Below, in pieces: positions 8,778-16,612 of a stretch of DNA of 64,000 nt. The notes under the pieces were generated by a model that worked only from the letters and a program-made list of their open reading frames with translations, was not told the origin of the DNA and made no database searches. Source of the stretch: Halalkalibacillus halophilus DSM 18494 (GTDB taxonomy: Bacteria; Bacillota; Bacilli; Bacillales; Alkalibacillaceae); NCBI RefSeq assembly GCF_000423105.1, contig NZ_AUHI01000012.1, forward strand, positions 17,168-81,167. The letters are read 5' to 3'. The position numbers and the translations under genes are program-made. Position 1 is the first letter of the stretch. Every line of letters starts with the position of its first letter.

Positions 8778-9242
8778 ATGGATGACCAGTATTATATGTC
8801 TAAGGCTTTAGAGGAAGCTGAGAAAGCGAAACAGTTGAATGAAGTCCCAATCGGAGCAGTAATCGTTTATAAAGACACAGTCATTGCTTCGGGTTATAAT
8901 AGAAGAGAGACAGAACAATTCAGTGCTGCTCATGCAGAAATGATTGCGATTAAGGAAGCGAACGAAGTTATAGGCAGTTGGCGATTGGAAGAATGTACAC
9001 TGTATGTCACCTTGGAACCTTGCCCAATGTGTGCAGGTGCCATTGTGCAAGCTAGGATTCCGCGTGTTGTATATGGAGCACCTGACCCAAAAGCTGGTTG
9101 TGCAGGAACACTAATGAACCTATTAGAAGAACCAAGGTTCAACCATCAAGTGGAAGTAGTTGCAGGAGTTCAAGAGCAAGCATGTGCTATGTTATTGAAG
9201 AACTTTTTCCGTGAACTAAGAGCAAAGAAAAAATTAGATTAA
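8778..9242 (+). CDS. tadA: tRNA-specific adenosine deaminase TadA
   Basis: Converts adenosine to inosine at wobble position 34 of tRNA-Arg(ACG). The 154-residue protein has the cytidine-deaminase-fold zinc site H52-A-E54 and PCPMC (C82, C85). The frame is open upstream as far as 8649, but that would overlap sleL; the ATG at 8778 has AAAGAGGTG 6 nt before it and gives the normal family N-terminus. It lies upstream of the SRP RNA gene and dnaX, the conserved Bacillaceae order. Confidence 0.96.
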   Translation: MDDQYYMSKALEEAEKAKQLNEVPIGAVIVYKDTVIASGYNRRETEQFSAAHAEMIAIKEANEVIGSWRLEECTLYVTLEPCPMCAGAIVQARIPRVVYGAPDPKAGCAGTLMNLLEEPRFNHQVEVVAGVQEQACAMLLKNFFRELRAKKKLD

Positions 9243-9260
9243 TTTGCTAACGACTCATCA

Positions 9261-9289
9261 TTGCATTTTAAGTAAAAAAATAATATACT
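9261..9289 (+). promoter_or_regulatory. SigA promoter of the SRP RNA gene
   Basis: TTGCAT, a 17-bp spacer and TATACT end 46 nt before the mature 5' end of the RNA, which agrees with the longer processed precursor known for B. subtilis scRNA. Confidence 0.7.
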
Positions 9290-9335
9290 ATTAAATGCGT
9301 CAAAAAAAGGCGCGTAATAAAATGATTGATAACAC

Positions 9336-9608
9336 TTGCCGTGCTAGGCGGGGAGGTAGCGGTGCCCTGTAACCCACAATCCGCTATAGTGGGACTGAAT
9401 TCCCGGCCCAGGTAAAGTAACCTTAAGGTCTGCCGTAAGTGAATCGTGTTGACGTTCGGGTCCTGCGCAACGAGAACCCGTAAATCCTGTCAGGTCCGGA
9501 AGGAAGCAGCAGTAAGCGGCCACTCTTGTGTGACGCAGGGTTACCTGAACCGAGCGAGGATCTTACGTAACGCTTATGGGTTATTTTGTCGAAGCCGGGT
9601 GCACGGCG
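9336..9608 (+). ncRNA. ffs: Signal recognition particle RNA (scRNA, large Bacillus type)
   Basis: About 272 nt with the Alu domain typical of Bacillus SRP RNA. The ends TTGCCGTGC and GCACGGC pair. The 5' part GCTAGGCGGGGAGGTAGC and the SRP S-domain core GTCAGGTCCGGAAGGAAGCA are nearly identical to B. subtilis scr. The RNA forms the SRP with Ffh and HBsu for co-translational membrane targeting. Located between tadA and dnaX as in B. subtilis. Ends are estimated from the terminal pairing. Confidence 0.96.
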
Positions 9609-9620
9609 TACATAATGTAA

Positions 9621-9657
9621 AAGAAATCACCTTTGATCAAAGGTGATTTCTTTTTTT
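9621..9657 (+). terminator. Terminator of the SRP RNA gene
   Basis: A 14-bp perfect stem (AAGAAATCACCTTT / AAAGGTGATTTCTT) with loop GATC is followed by a run of T. Confidence 0.95.
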
Positions 9658-9675
9658 AGTTTATATAACAACATC

Positions 9676-9840
9676 TTATATCCAGAAAACTAACAAGATA
9701 TCCAGAAAACTAAGCTCATATCCACGACAATCCATAGATATCCAGAAAAGTGAGCTGGATATCCAGAATGCTCGGACTTATATCCATAATTCTAAGGCTA
9801 TATCCACAAAACTATAAGGATATCCAGAAATCAAACAGCA
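9676..9840 (-). repeat. Phased TGGATA array, copy B (8 units, inverted)
   Basis: On the plus strand TATCCA cores start at 9679, 9699, 9719, 9739, 9760, 9781, 9801 and 9821. Read on the minus strand, the spacing is 20-20-21-21-20-20-20, identical to copy A. All eight cores are intact. It lies 22 nt after the SRP RNA terminator and ends about 60 nt before the dnaX promoter. Confidence 0.92.
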
Positions 9841-9883
9841 TCCCCCTCCCATCATCTAATTTTTATAGCATGATTAATTCATT

Positions 9884-9913
9884 TTGAAATAGCGCGCGCA
9901 TATCGGTTATAAT
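9884..9913 (+). promoter_or_regulatory. SigA promoter of dnaX
   Basis: TTGAAA, an 18-bp spacer and TATAAT end 30 nt before the dnaX ATG. Confidence 0.75.
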
Positions 9914-9943
9914 AGATTAGAGAAGGTAAAGGAGCTAACGTCT

Positions 9944-11650
9944 ATGGCATATCAAGCATTATACAGAGTTTGGCGGCCCCAAAGATTTGAGGACGTTGTC
10001 GGACAAATACATATTACACGAACGCTACAAAATGCGATTGAACAATCAAAAGTGGCGCATGCGTATCTTTTTACTGGGCCTCGAGGTACTGGTAAAACAA
10101 GTGCTGCGAAAATCTTCGCGAAGGCGATTAACTGTGAAAATAAACCAGTAAAGGAACCTTGCGGAGAATGTGATGCTTGTCGAGGCATTCAGGATGGAAC
10201 AGTCTCGGATTTAATTGAAATAGATGCTGCATCCAATAACGGTGTAGATGATATTCGAGAAGTTCGAGATAAAGTGAAATACGCTCCTACTTCCGTTTCC
10301 TATAAAGTGTATATTATCGATGAGGTTCATATGCTTTCAACGGGTGCTTTTAATGCCTTATTAAAAACATTGGAAGAACCACCAGAACATGTTATTTTTA
10401 TTCTAGCAACGACAGAGCCACATAAAATACCATTAACGATCATTTCTCGTTGCCAAAGATTTGATTTTAAACGGATCAATCAACAGGCAATAGTGGACCG
10501 CATGAAACATATTCTAGATGACCAAGGAATTAAATATGAAGAAAATGCGATTATTCATGTAGGGTTAGCTGCTGAGGGCGGTATGCGTGATGCGTTAAGC
10601 CTATTAGACCAGGCGATTGCCTATAGTGAAGACGATCAAATCCATTTAGATGATGTGCTAGCAGTGACTGGATCGATAGCCCAGGGGCAACTATTAACCA
10701 TGATCGATGCCTTAAAGGATAAGCGGGCAAAAGAAGCATTACAACAGCTTGATGAACTCTTGCAAGCAGGCAAGGACCCTAGTCGGTTTGTATTTGATTT
10801 TATACATTTCTTGCGCGACATTTTAATGTATAATAGTGCTGATGGTATGGAAGAGGCATTAGTTCGGGCCATTCCTGATCAACAGTTTCACGAAACAAGG
10901 TCGAAGGTGGATCCTGACTGGTTAGAACAAGCGATTAGTATCCTTAATCAAACACAACAAGAAATGAAATGGACAAACAGCCCTAAAATCTTAGTAGAAT
11001 TAGCTTTGTTGAATATGCAGGAAATCGATCAAGAAAAGGTAGAAGCACCAGCTGCGTCAGCCCCTTCTCCTGAACTAATGCAACAAATTGCATATCTAGA
11101 AAAAGAACTCAAAGCATTAAAAGAACAAGGGGTGGCTATGCCTACGGAACAACCTGTCCAAGAACAGCGGCCACGGGCAAATTCTAATCGGCAAAGTAGC
11201 TACCGAACACCACATGAGAAAGTTCGTCACACCTTATCAGAAGCGACGAAAGAGGATGTTTCACATGTGAAAACAAATTGGGCTTCCTTCATGGAAGGTC
11301 TGAAAAAGACAAGTGCGCCTGCACATGCTAAACTGGTAAATAGCACTCCGCGTGCAGCTTCTTCCAGGTCGCTCATCTTGTCCTTTAAGTATGAGATTCA
11401 TTGCTCTTTGGTAATGGAAAATCAAGAAATGATTGAAACGCTATTATCTGAGTTCATTGGAAAAAGGCTTACGATTATTCCTGTCCCGGATCAAGAATGG
11501 GATAGCATTCGCGAAGATTTTCTTAATCAACAACCTGAAGAAGTAGAACAAACAGATGAGCAAGTTCAACAAGAGCAAGAAGAAGACCAGTTAGTGTCGG
11601 AAGCAAAGAAATTAGTAGGCGAAGACCTATTAGAAATAAAAGATTCTTAA
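9944..11650 (+). CDS. dnaX: DNA polymerase III tau/gamma subunit DnaX
   Basis: Clamp-loader ATPase and replisome organiser, 568 residues. Walker A GPRGTGKT at 45-52, a four-cysteine zinc module (C64, C73, C76, C79), Walker B IIDEVHMLS and the sensor RCQRF are visible; a charged, Gln/Glu-rich C-terminus follows. ATG at 9944 with AAAGGAG upstream. No A-AAA-AAG frameshift site is seen, so only the full-length tau form is expected, as in B. subtilis. Followed at 12 nt by yaaK and then recR, a conserved three-gene operon. Confidence 0.97.
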   Translation: MAYQALYRVWRPQRFEDVVGQIHITRTLQNAIEQSKVAHAYLFTGPRGTGKTSAAKIFAKAINCENKPVKEPCGECDACRGIQDGTVSDLIEIDAASNNGVDDIREVRDKVKYAPTSVSYKVYIIDEVHMLSTGAFNALLKTLEEPPEHVIFILATTEPHKIPLTIISRCQRFDFKRINQQAIVDRMKHILDDQGIKYEENAIIHVGLAAEGGMRDALSLLDQAIAYSEDDQIHLDDVLAVTGSIAQGQLLTMIDALKDKRAKEALQQLDELLQAGKDPSRFVFDFIHFLRDILMYNSADGMEEALVRAIPDQQFHETRSKVDPDWLEQAISILNQTQQEMKWTNSPKILVELALLNMQEIDQEKVEAPAASAPSPELMQQIAYLEKELKALKEQGVAMPTEQPVQEQRPRANSNRQSSYRTPHEKVRHTLSEATKEDVSHVKTNWASFMEGLKKTSAPAHAKLVNSTPRAASSRSLILSFKYEIHCSLVMENQEMIETLLSEFIGKRLTIIPVPDQEWDSIREDFLNQQPEEVEQTDEQVQQEQEEDQLVSEAKKLVGEDLLEIKDS

Positions 11651-11662
11651 GGAGGATTTACA

Positions 11663-11983
11663 ATGAAAGGTCAAGGAAACATGAATAACATGATGAAACA
11701 AATGCAGAAGATGCAAAAGAAAATGATGGCAGCTCAAGAAGAACTACATGAAATGAGCTTTGAAGCTACTGCTGGTGGCGGAATGGTTAAAGTGATTGCA
11801 AGTGGTAAGAAAGAAATCACAGACGTAGTCATTAATGAAGAAGTAGTAGACCCAGACGATGTAGAAATGCTACAAGACTTAATCATTGCTGCAACAAATG
11901 ATGTATTAAAGCAAGTTGAAGATACTACGAATGACCGTATGGGTGAATTCACGAAGGGTATGAATATGCCTGGAATGTTTTAG
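11663..11983 (+). CDS. yaaK: YbaB/EbfC nucleoid-associated protein YaaK
   Basis: A 106-residue DNA-binding protein of the YbaB/EbfC family. It has a Met/Lys/Gln-rich N-terminal helix (MNNMMKQMQKMQKKMMAAQEEL) followed by the conserved core FEATAGGGMVKV and VVINEEVVDPDDVEMLQDLI. Members form tweezer-like dimers that bind DNA without strong sequence preference. AAGGAGG precedes the ATG. Sits between dnaX and recR, as in most bacteria; its exact role beside those genes is not settled. Confidence 0.95.
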   Translation: MKGQGNMNNMMKQMQKMQKKMMAAQEELHEMSFEATAGGGMVKVIASGKKEITDVVINEEVVDPDDVEMLQDLIIAATNDVLKQVEDTTNDRMGEFTKGMNMPGMF

Positions 11984-11994
11984 GAGGCATGTCG

Positions 11995-12591
11995 ATGTAT
12001 TATCCAGAACCGATATCAAAGCTGATCGATAGCTTTACAAAATTGCCAGGCATTGGTCCGAAAACAGCCGCTCGCCTGGCTTTTTTCGTGCTAGAAATGA
12101 AAGAAGATGATGTGCTAGATTTCGCAAAATCACTAGTAAATGCGAAACGAGAATTAACACATTGCACCACATGTGGCCATATTACCGATCGAGATCCATG
12201 TAGCATTTGTAGCGATGAAAGTAGAGATGGTTCGCTAATTTGCGTGGTAGAGGATCCAAAAGACGTGATTGCAATGGAGAAAATGAAAGATTTCCAAGGT
12301 AAATATCATGTCCTTCACGGAACGATTTCTCCAATGGATGGAATCGGACCGGAAGATATAAATGTTTCCTCTTTAATAGAACGCCTTAAAGATGAAAAAG
12401 TGGAAGAATTAATTCTTGCTACGAATCCGAATGTAGAAGGAGAAGCAACTTCCATGTACATTTCAAGACTCGTAAAACCATCTGGCATACGCATTACACG
12501 TATTGCGCATGGATTACCGATGGGCGGAGATTTAGAATATGCCGATGAGGTCACTCTTTCTAAAGCGATGGAAGGCCGTCGAGACGTTTAA
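11995..12591 (+). CDS. recR: Recombination protein RecR
   Basis: A 198-residue RecR that acts with RecF and RecO in loading RecA at gaps. The helix-hairpin-helix LPGIGPKTAARLA, the four-cysteine zinc finger CTTCGHITDRDPCSIC, a Toprim domain beginning ICVVEDPKD and the C-terminal Walker-like segment are all present. The first ATG (11989) lies too close to TAGGAGG; the ATG at 11995 has proper spacing and gives MYYPEPISKLIDSF, matching the usual N-terminus and length. Last gene of the dnaX operon; a long hairpin follows. Confidence 0.97.
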   Translation: MYYPEPISKLIDSFTKLPGIGPKTAARLAFFVLEMKEDDVLDFAKSLVNAKRELTHCTTCGHITDRDPCSICSDESRDGSLICVVEDPKDVIAMEKMKDFQGKYHVLHGTISPMDGIGPEDINVSSLIERLKDEKVEELILATNPNVEGEATSMYISRLVKPSGIRITRIAHGLPMGGDLEYADEVTLSKAMEGRRDV

Positions 12592-12613
12592 CAAAAAATA
12601 AATAACTAACATG

Positions 12614-12666
12614 AACCCCTTCTTGCTTGCATATGTATTAGTAGGACAAGCGAAAGGGGTTTTATT
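12614..12666 (+). terminator. recR terminator that also covers the bofA ribosome binding site
   Basis: AACCCCTT pairs with AAAGGGGTT and, further in, GCTTG pairs with CAAGC; the stem is followed by TTATTT. The descending arm contains AAAGGGG, the only Shine-Dalgarno of bofA, whose ATG lies 6-7 nt beyond the stem. So the structure can end the recR transcript and can also hide the bofA start in read-through RNA. Confidence 0.7.
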
Positions 12667-12667
12667 T

Positions 12668-12934
12668 ATGGATCCTATGGTAATTATTTTAGCTTCAGTA
12701 GCAATAATCATTTTATTACTATTTTACGGACCACCAATTCAGTTGCTTTCATGGACTTCTAAAGGAGTGATGAAGCTCGTTATTGGCGGGGTACTGATAT
12801 TTGTAGTAAATGTAGTTGGTTCTATGTTTGGACTGCATATTCCTATTAATTTATTCACAGCAGTAATAGCAGGATTCCTTGGTATTTTCGGTATTGGTTC
12901 CTTAGTTGCCATTCATCTGTTTATCCTTCCATAA
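12668..12934 (+). CDS. bofA: Pro-sigma-K processing inhibitor BofA
   Basis: An 88-residue membrane protein with hydrophobic segments at about 4-22, 32-52 and 58-86. In B. subtilis BofA, with SpoIVFA, keeps the intramembrane protease SpoIVFB inactive in the outer forespore membrane until the forespore signals. Position directly after recR and the family pattern FYGPPIQLL and GHIP-like LHIPINLFTA support the call. The longer frame from 12611 would start inside a terminator stem, so the ATG at 12668 was taken. The B. subtilis gene yaaL, normally between recR and bofA, is missing. Confidence 0.9.
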   Translation: MDPMVIILASVAIIILLLFYGPPIQLLSWTSKGVMKLVIGGVLIFVVNVVGSMFGLHIPINLFTAVIAGFLGIFGIGSLVAIHLFILP

Positions 12935-12944
12935 CGTATGTGAA

Positions 12945-12974
12945 AACTTCGCCAAAATTGTGCGAAGTTTTTTT
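12945..12974 (+). terminator. Terminator after bofA
   Basis: AACTTCGC and GCGAAGTT form a stem with a 9-nt loop, followed by TTTTTT. Confidence 0.88.
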
Positions 12975-13003
12975 GTATATAAATCTAGTAATCTGGTCAT
13001 ACT
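12975..13003 (+). promoter_or_regulatory. SigF promoter of csfB
   Basis: GTATA at 12975-12979, 15 bp, then GGTCATACT at 12995-13003 fit the forespore sigma-F consensus (GTATA, GGNRANANT) with one mismatch. csfB is known to be sigma-F dependent in B. subtilis. Confidence 0.7.
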
Positions 13004-13022
13004 AGTAATGGAGGTGGGGATG

Positions 13023-13211
13023 ATGGGTGAACAAACAACAACCTGTTGCCAGATTTGTGAGAATTGGAAAGGTAATGGATTTTATCTATTAGATGCATTC
13101 ATTTGTAAAGATTGTGAGCATTTAATGGTAAACACATCACCTGATCAAGAAATATACTCTTATTTTATTGAAAGATTAAAAGAGCGTAGAATGCATAGTT
13201 ACTTGATGTAA
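13023..13211 (+). CDS. csfB: Anti-sigma-G factor CsfB (Gin)
   Basis: A 62-residue zinc-binding protein with two CxxC pairs (C9/C12 and C28/C31), the Gin fold. In B. subtilis Gin binds sigma-G and keeps it silent in the early forespore. GAGGTG lies 6 nt before the ATG at 13023; an ATG at 13020 is also possible. It follows bofA as in B. subtilis, there separated by an rRNA operon that is absent here. A sigma-F-type promoter directly upstream supports forespore expression. Confidence 0.88.
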   Translation: MGEQTTTCCQICENWKGNGFYLLDAFICKDCEHLMVNTSPDQEIYSYFIERLKERRMHSYLM

Positions 13212-13228
13212 TATAAGTGATTTATTTT

Positions 13229-13262
13229 AAAATGCTACCTACTTCATCGTAGGAGCATTTTT
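13229..13262 (+). terminator. Terminator after csfB
   Basis: AAAATGCT-A-CCTAC and GTAGG-AGCATTTT form a stem with a 6-nt loop, followed by T residues. Confidence 0.88.
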
Positions 13263-13303
13263 ATTCCTTTTAAAGAACCGAAGTTTGGTTCATATGTTGA
13301 CAT

Positions 13304-13318
13304 TGATAATCATTATCA
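13304..13318. promoter_or_regulatory. Fur box in front of the nitroreductase gene
   Basis: TGATAATCATTATCA is an exact match to the 15-bp core (7-1-7) Fur operator, and the palindrome extends one base on each side. A -35-like TTGACA abuts it on the left (13297-13302) and TATAAT follows at 13324-13329, so repressor binding would block the promoter. The gene start is 90 nt downstream. Confidence 0.88.
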
Positions 13319-13407
13319 ATTAGTATAATAGGTAGAAAATATTCGGGTTTTGGTTTCATTTATTAAATCCATGGAATATCAGGTGAATTTAAAAGGAGTT
13401 ATATATA

Positions 13408-13962
13408 ATGATAAAAACAAAGTCAGATTTAGTGAGAACTATTCGAGAGCGTCGATCGATAAAAAGTGGGTATACGGATAAAGCCGTACCTCAAGAACTA
13501 ATTCAAGAATTGTTAAACCACGCTATATGGGCACCGACCCATGGCGTAAGAGAGCCTTGGCGGTTTATTTTTGTGCCAACTGATCAGAAAGATATATTTG
13601 TTGATCGCTTAGTGGAAACTTTCCCTGAAGACATGCAGGAGAATCGACGTAACTATTTTAGTCAGCCAGCCGCTTTTTTAATTGTTATTATGAAAGAAGA
13701 ACCTGAACAAAAGAAGTGGGAAGAGAACTTCGGTGCAGTAAGTTCAATGATTCAGAATTTCCAGCTGCTTGCTTGGGAAGAGGAATTAGGTGTTGTGTGG
13801 AAAACGAACCCACATATATATGAACCAAAAGTTAGATCACTTCTAGGAGTTGAAGAGGACGAAAAAATCGCGGGATTCATTCATATGGGGTATTTTGAGG
13901 AAGCACCGCCTGCGAAGGAACGCTCTGCATTAGATCAGAAATTCACCGTTTATCAAGGTTAA
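13408..13962 (+). CDS. Nitroreductase family flavoprotein, iron-regulated
   Basis: An FMN-binding nitroreductase-fold protein of 184 residues. The N-terminal RERRSIKSGYTDKAVP and the later segments APTHGVREPWRF and GAVSSMIQNFQLLAWEEELGV are family motifs; it resembles the small YdjA-type branch. Such enzymes reduce nitro compounds, quinones or flavins with NAD(P)H, but the true substrate here is unknown. AAAGGAG precedes the ATG. The exact Fur box upstream says the gene is switched on in iron limitation, so a role in ferric-chelate reduction or flavin supply is an inference. Not found at this place in B. subtilis. A terminator follows. Confidence 0.88.
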   Translation: MIKTKSDLVRTIRERRSIKSGYTDKAVPQELIQELLNHAIWAPTHGVREPWRFIFVPTDQKDIFVDRLVETFPEDMQENRRNYFSQPAAFLIVIMKEEPEQKKWEENFGAVSSMIQNFQLLAWEEELGVVWKTNPHIYEPKVRSLLGVEEDEKIAGFIHMGYFEEAPPAKERSALDQKFTVYQG

Positions 13963-13977
13963 CTAATTTAAAGAAAA

Positions 13978-14010
13978 ATCCTTTCCCCATCCTTTTGGGG
14001 GAAGGATTAT
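13978..14010 (+). terminator. Terminator after the nitroreductase gene
   Basis: ATCCTTTCCCC and GGGGGAAGGAT form an 11-bp stem, followed by an AT-rich tract with few consecutive T. Confidence 0.75.
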
Positions 14011-14035
14011 AATAATTTTATAGAAATTGAATATA

Positions 14036-14067
14036 AAAAACGCTCAGAAAGTCTTCTAAGCGTTTTT
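14036..14067 (-). terminator. Terminator of murB (bidirectional)
   Basis: AAAAACGCT and AGCGTTTTT with an inner AGAA/TTCT pairing give a stem with A-rich and T-rich flanks, so it can work on either strand. It lies 5 nt after the murB stop. Confidence 0.88.
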
Positions 14068-14071
14068 CCAA

Positions 14072-14998
14072 TTATTGATTGTGGTTATCATCACCTAATA
14101 TACGCACTTCTCGCTCTAAATCCACGCCAAACTTCTCTTTAACCGTTCGCTGGACCATTTCAATCACTTGTATATATTCTGTTGCTGTCGCGCCGTTTTT
14201 ATTTACAATGAACCCAGCGTGTTTGGTCGACACTTCTGCTCCACCAATGCCTTTTCCTTGTAGGTCACTATCTTGTATAAGCTTTCCTGCGAAATATCCA
14301 GGAGGGCGTTTAAATACGCTACCACAAGATGGGTATTCGAGTGGCTGCTTGGATTCTCTTTTATGAGTTAAATCATCCATAACTGCTTTGATTTCTTCGT
14401 AGTTACCAGGTTTCAATTCGAACCGAGCTTCTAGAACAATATAACCTTTTTCAGGAATGTTACTTTGACGGTATTCTAAGTCTAATTCCGATGCTTTTAG
14501 CGTTCTAAGATTTCCTTCTCGGTCTACTACGACTGCTTCTACCAGTACATCTTTCACTTCGCCACCGTATGCACCTGCATTCATAAATAAAGCGCCGCCG
14601 ACTGTGCCGGGGATTCCACATGCGAATTCTAACCCGGATAATCGATCGTCTAGTGCTTTTCTAGAAGCATCTATGATTCTTGCACCGCTCTGAGCAACTA
14701 GTGTGTGGTCATCGACGGAAATATCGTCCAACTGTTTCAAACTCAAAACAATCCCGCGAATTCCACCATCGCGTACGATTAAGTTTGAGCCATTTCCTAA
14801 CAATGTAAACTTGACGTCAGAAGCGTTTGCAAGTTTAACGACTTCTTCTACAGCTTGATACGTAACTGGGGTCACGAAGTAGTCCGCTTTTCCTCCAAGT
14901 TTTGTGTAGGTATGATTATTTAACGGTTCATCGACTAAGACAAAGTCTTCTCCTACTAATGTACATAGCTTTTGATATATAGATTCATTTGTTGTCAT
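14072..14998 (-). CDS. murB: UDP-N-acetylenolpyruvoylglucosamine reductase MurB
   Basis: FAD-dependent reductase for the second committed step of peptidoglycan precursor synthesis, 308 residues. The FAD-binding segments LGNGSNLIVRDGGIRGIV and GIPGTVGGALFMNAGAYGGE and the catalytic region YPSCGSVFKRPPG mark a type II MurB like that of Staphylococcus aureus. The ATG at 14998 has AAAAAGGTG 6 nt upstream; a GTG at 15007 lacks this. It is a single-gene unit on the minus strand, flanked by terminators. In B. subtilis murB sits in the murG-divIB cluster, so this is a different location, though the protein looks intact. Confidence 0.96.
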   Translation of the reverse strand: MTTNESIYQKLCTLVGEDFVLVDEPLNNHTYTKLGGKADYFVTPVTYQAVEEVVKLANASDVKFTLLGNGSNLIVRDGGIRGIVLSLKQLDDISVDDHTLVAQSGARIIDASRKALDDRLSGLEFACGIPGTVGGALFMNAGAYGGEVKDVLVEAVVVDREGNLRTLKASELDLEYRQSNIPEKGYIVLEARFELKPGNYEEIKAVMDDLTHKRESKQPLEYPSCGSVFKRPPGYFAGKLIQDSDLQGKGIGGAEVSTKHAGFIVNKNGATATEYIQVIEMVQRTVKEKFGVDLEREVRILGDDNHNQ

Positions 14999-15163
14999 AC
15001 ATTTCACCTTTTTCTTCTATAAGAAACATTCGTTTTCTTATTTATATACGTCATTATTCTAACACGGTTCTTCGTGTACGTCATTCTTCCTTTTAAACTA
15101 GCCGAATAGTTGGCTCATCCTTTATGATAATAGATAGAAGAATTTAATAAAGGGTTGAGACTT

Positions 15164-16594
15164 ATGGACCAATCAAAAACACCATTATATGAAGCGTTAT
15201 ATAAATATCAAGCAAAAAATCCCGTTTCTGCACATGTGCCTGGGCACAAGAATGGGGAGGTCTTTCCTTTTGGGAAAGAAAACCCGTTCTATTCTTTATT
15301 AAAATTTGATCTAACAGAGTTACCGGGGCTAGATGATTTGCATCAACCGGAAAGTGCAATTAAAGAAGCGGAGCAGTTAACTAGCGATCTTTATGGTGCA
15401 AACCGATCATTTTTCTTAGTGAATGGGACAACAGGAGGTAATCTAGCCATGGTACTTGCCGTATGCTCTCCTGGTGAGGAAGTCATTGTCCAGCGAAACA
15501 GCCACAAGTCAATTATTCATGCTTTGGAGTTGGCGGGTGCAAAGCCTGTGTTTGTTACTCCGAATTTTGATGATTCTTTAAATCGCTATATTGGAGTTTC
15601 GTTAGAGCAAGTTACTCTCGCATTAAAACAACACCCGCATGCAAAAGCGATCATCCTTACTTATCCAGATTATTTCGGTGTAACTTATCCGTTAGAAGAA
15701 ATTATAAAATCTGCGCATAGCATTGGAATTCCTGTTTTAATTGATGAAGCTCACGGAGCCCATTTTACAGTGGGTGAAGCATTCCCGACTTCTGCTTTAG
15801 ATTTGGGTGCCGATGTAGTAGTTCACTCCGCTCATAAAACGTTGCCCGCGATGACAATGGGTTCTTATTTACATGTGAACAGCAGACTAGTAGAGGTTTC
15901 AGCTATTCGTCAGAAGTTACAGATGCTTCAGTCGAGCAGTCCTTCCTATCCAATTATGGCTTCTTTGGATCTGGCAAGAAAATATGTAGCGAATGTTTCA
16001 CAAGAACAACTAGGTGCTGCAGTTACGCAAGCTGAAATTGTTAGAGAGATGTTTCGGTCGATTCCAGCATTAGAAGTTCCACCTTGTAGAGTTGGAGTGG
16101 ACGACCCGTTAAAAGTCACTATTACGTCTAATCAACTAGATATGAACTTGTTTTATTCTTATTTATTTAACCAAGGCATTGCTTGTGAAATGGTAGAAAA
16201 TAATCAATTACTTATGATACTTGGGCTAGAGCCTTCTAACAAGGTTATTTCAGTGATTAAACAGGCAATTCATTCTATGTCCGGTTTAGAAAAATTTCAA
16301 AAACATGATAGAATAGAATATAAGCATTGGTGCGAAAATAACGTTCAACAAACGCCTTATAGCTTTTCAGAGTTACATAAGCTAGAAACCGAATGGGTTA
16401 AATGGGAGCAGGCGGTTAACCGTATTGCTGCAGAGGCAATTACCCCGTATCCACCAGGTATTCCGATTTTGATTAAAGGAGAGCGAGTGTCTCAGTCGGC
16501 GCTTGGGTATATTCAGTGGCTAATCAATCAAGATCAGTATATGCAATCGAGTGATTCGCGTATGAATTCTGGGATAGAAGTATATATTGAGTAA
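15164..16594 (+). CDS. yaaO: Orn/Lys/Arg decarboxylase family protein (YaaO)
   Basis: A 476-residue PLP-dependent fold-type I enzyme of the Orn/Lys/Arg decarboxylase major domain family. Motifs include VPGHKNG near the N-terminus, NGTTGGN for cofactor phosphate binding, IDEAHGAH, and SAHKTLPA with the Schiff-base lysine at residue 225. B. subtilis yaaO lies at the same place before tmk and its substrate is not firmly known; an arginine- or lysine-decarboxylating role in polyamine supply is possible. The ATG at 15164 was chosen because AAAGGG precedes it; a TTG at 15155 is in frame. Eighteen bases separate it from tmk. Confidence 0.9.
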   Translation: MDQSKTPLYEALYKYQAKNPVSAHVPGHKNGEVFPFGKENPFYSLLKFDLTELPGLDDLHQPESAIKEAEQLTSDLYGANRSFFLVNGTTGGNLAMVLAVCSPGEEVIVQRNSHKSIIHALELAGAKPVFVTPNFDDSLNRYIGVSLEQVTLALKQHPHAKAIILTYPDYFGVTYPLEEIIKSAHSIGIPVLIDEAHGAHFTVGEAFPTSALDLGADVVVHSAHKTLPAMTMGSYLHVNSRLVEVSAIRQKLQMLQSSSPSYPIMASLDLARKYVANVSQEQLGAAVTQAEIVREMFRSIPALEVPPCRVGVDDPLKVTITSNQLDMNLFYSYLFNQGIACEMVENNQLLMILGLEPSNKVISVIKQAIHSMSGLEKFQKHDRIEYKHWCENNVQQTPYSFSELHKLETEWVKWEQAVNRIAAEAITPYPPGIPILIKGERVSQSALGYIQWLINQDQYMQSSDSRMNSGIEVYIE

Positions 16595-16612
16595 AGAAGA
16601 GGAGTTTCTATT

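Noticed and set aside
9446..9646. Open frame inside the SRP RNA gene
   Set aside because: It lies in the conserved S-domain of the RNA and its terminator.
9676..9840. CRISPR array
   Set aside because: The repeated core is only 6-10 bases, the units are 20-21 bp with no long direct repeat, and no cas gene is near.
9944..11650. Programmed frameshift producing a gamma form of DnaX
   Set aside because: No A-AAA-AAG slippery sequence with a following hairpin was found.
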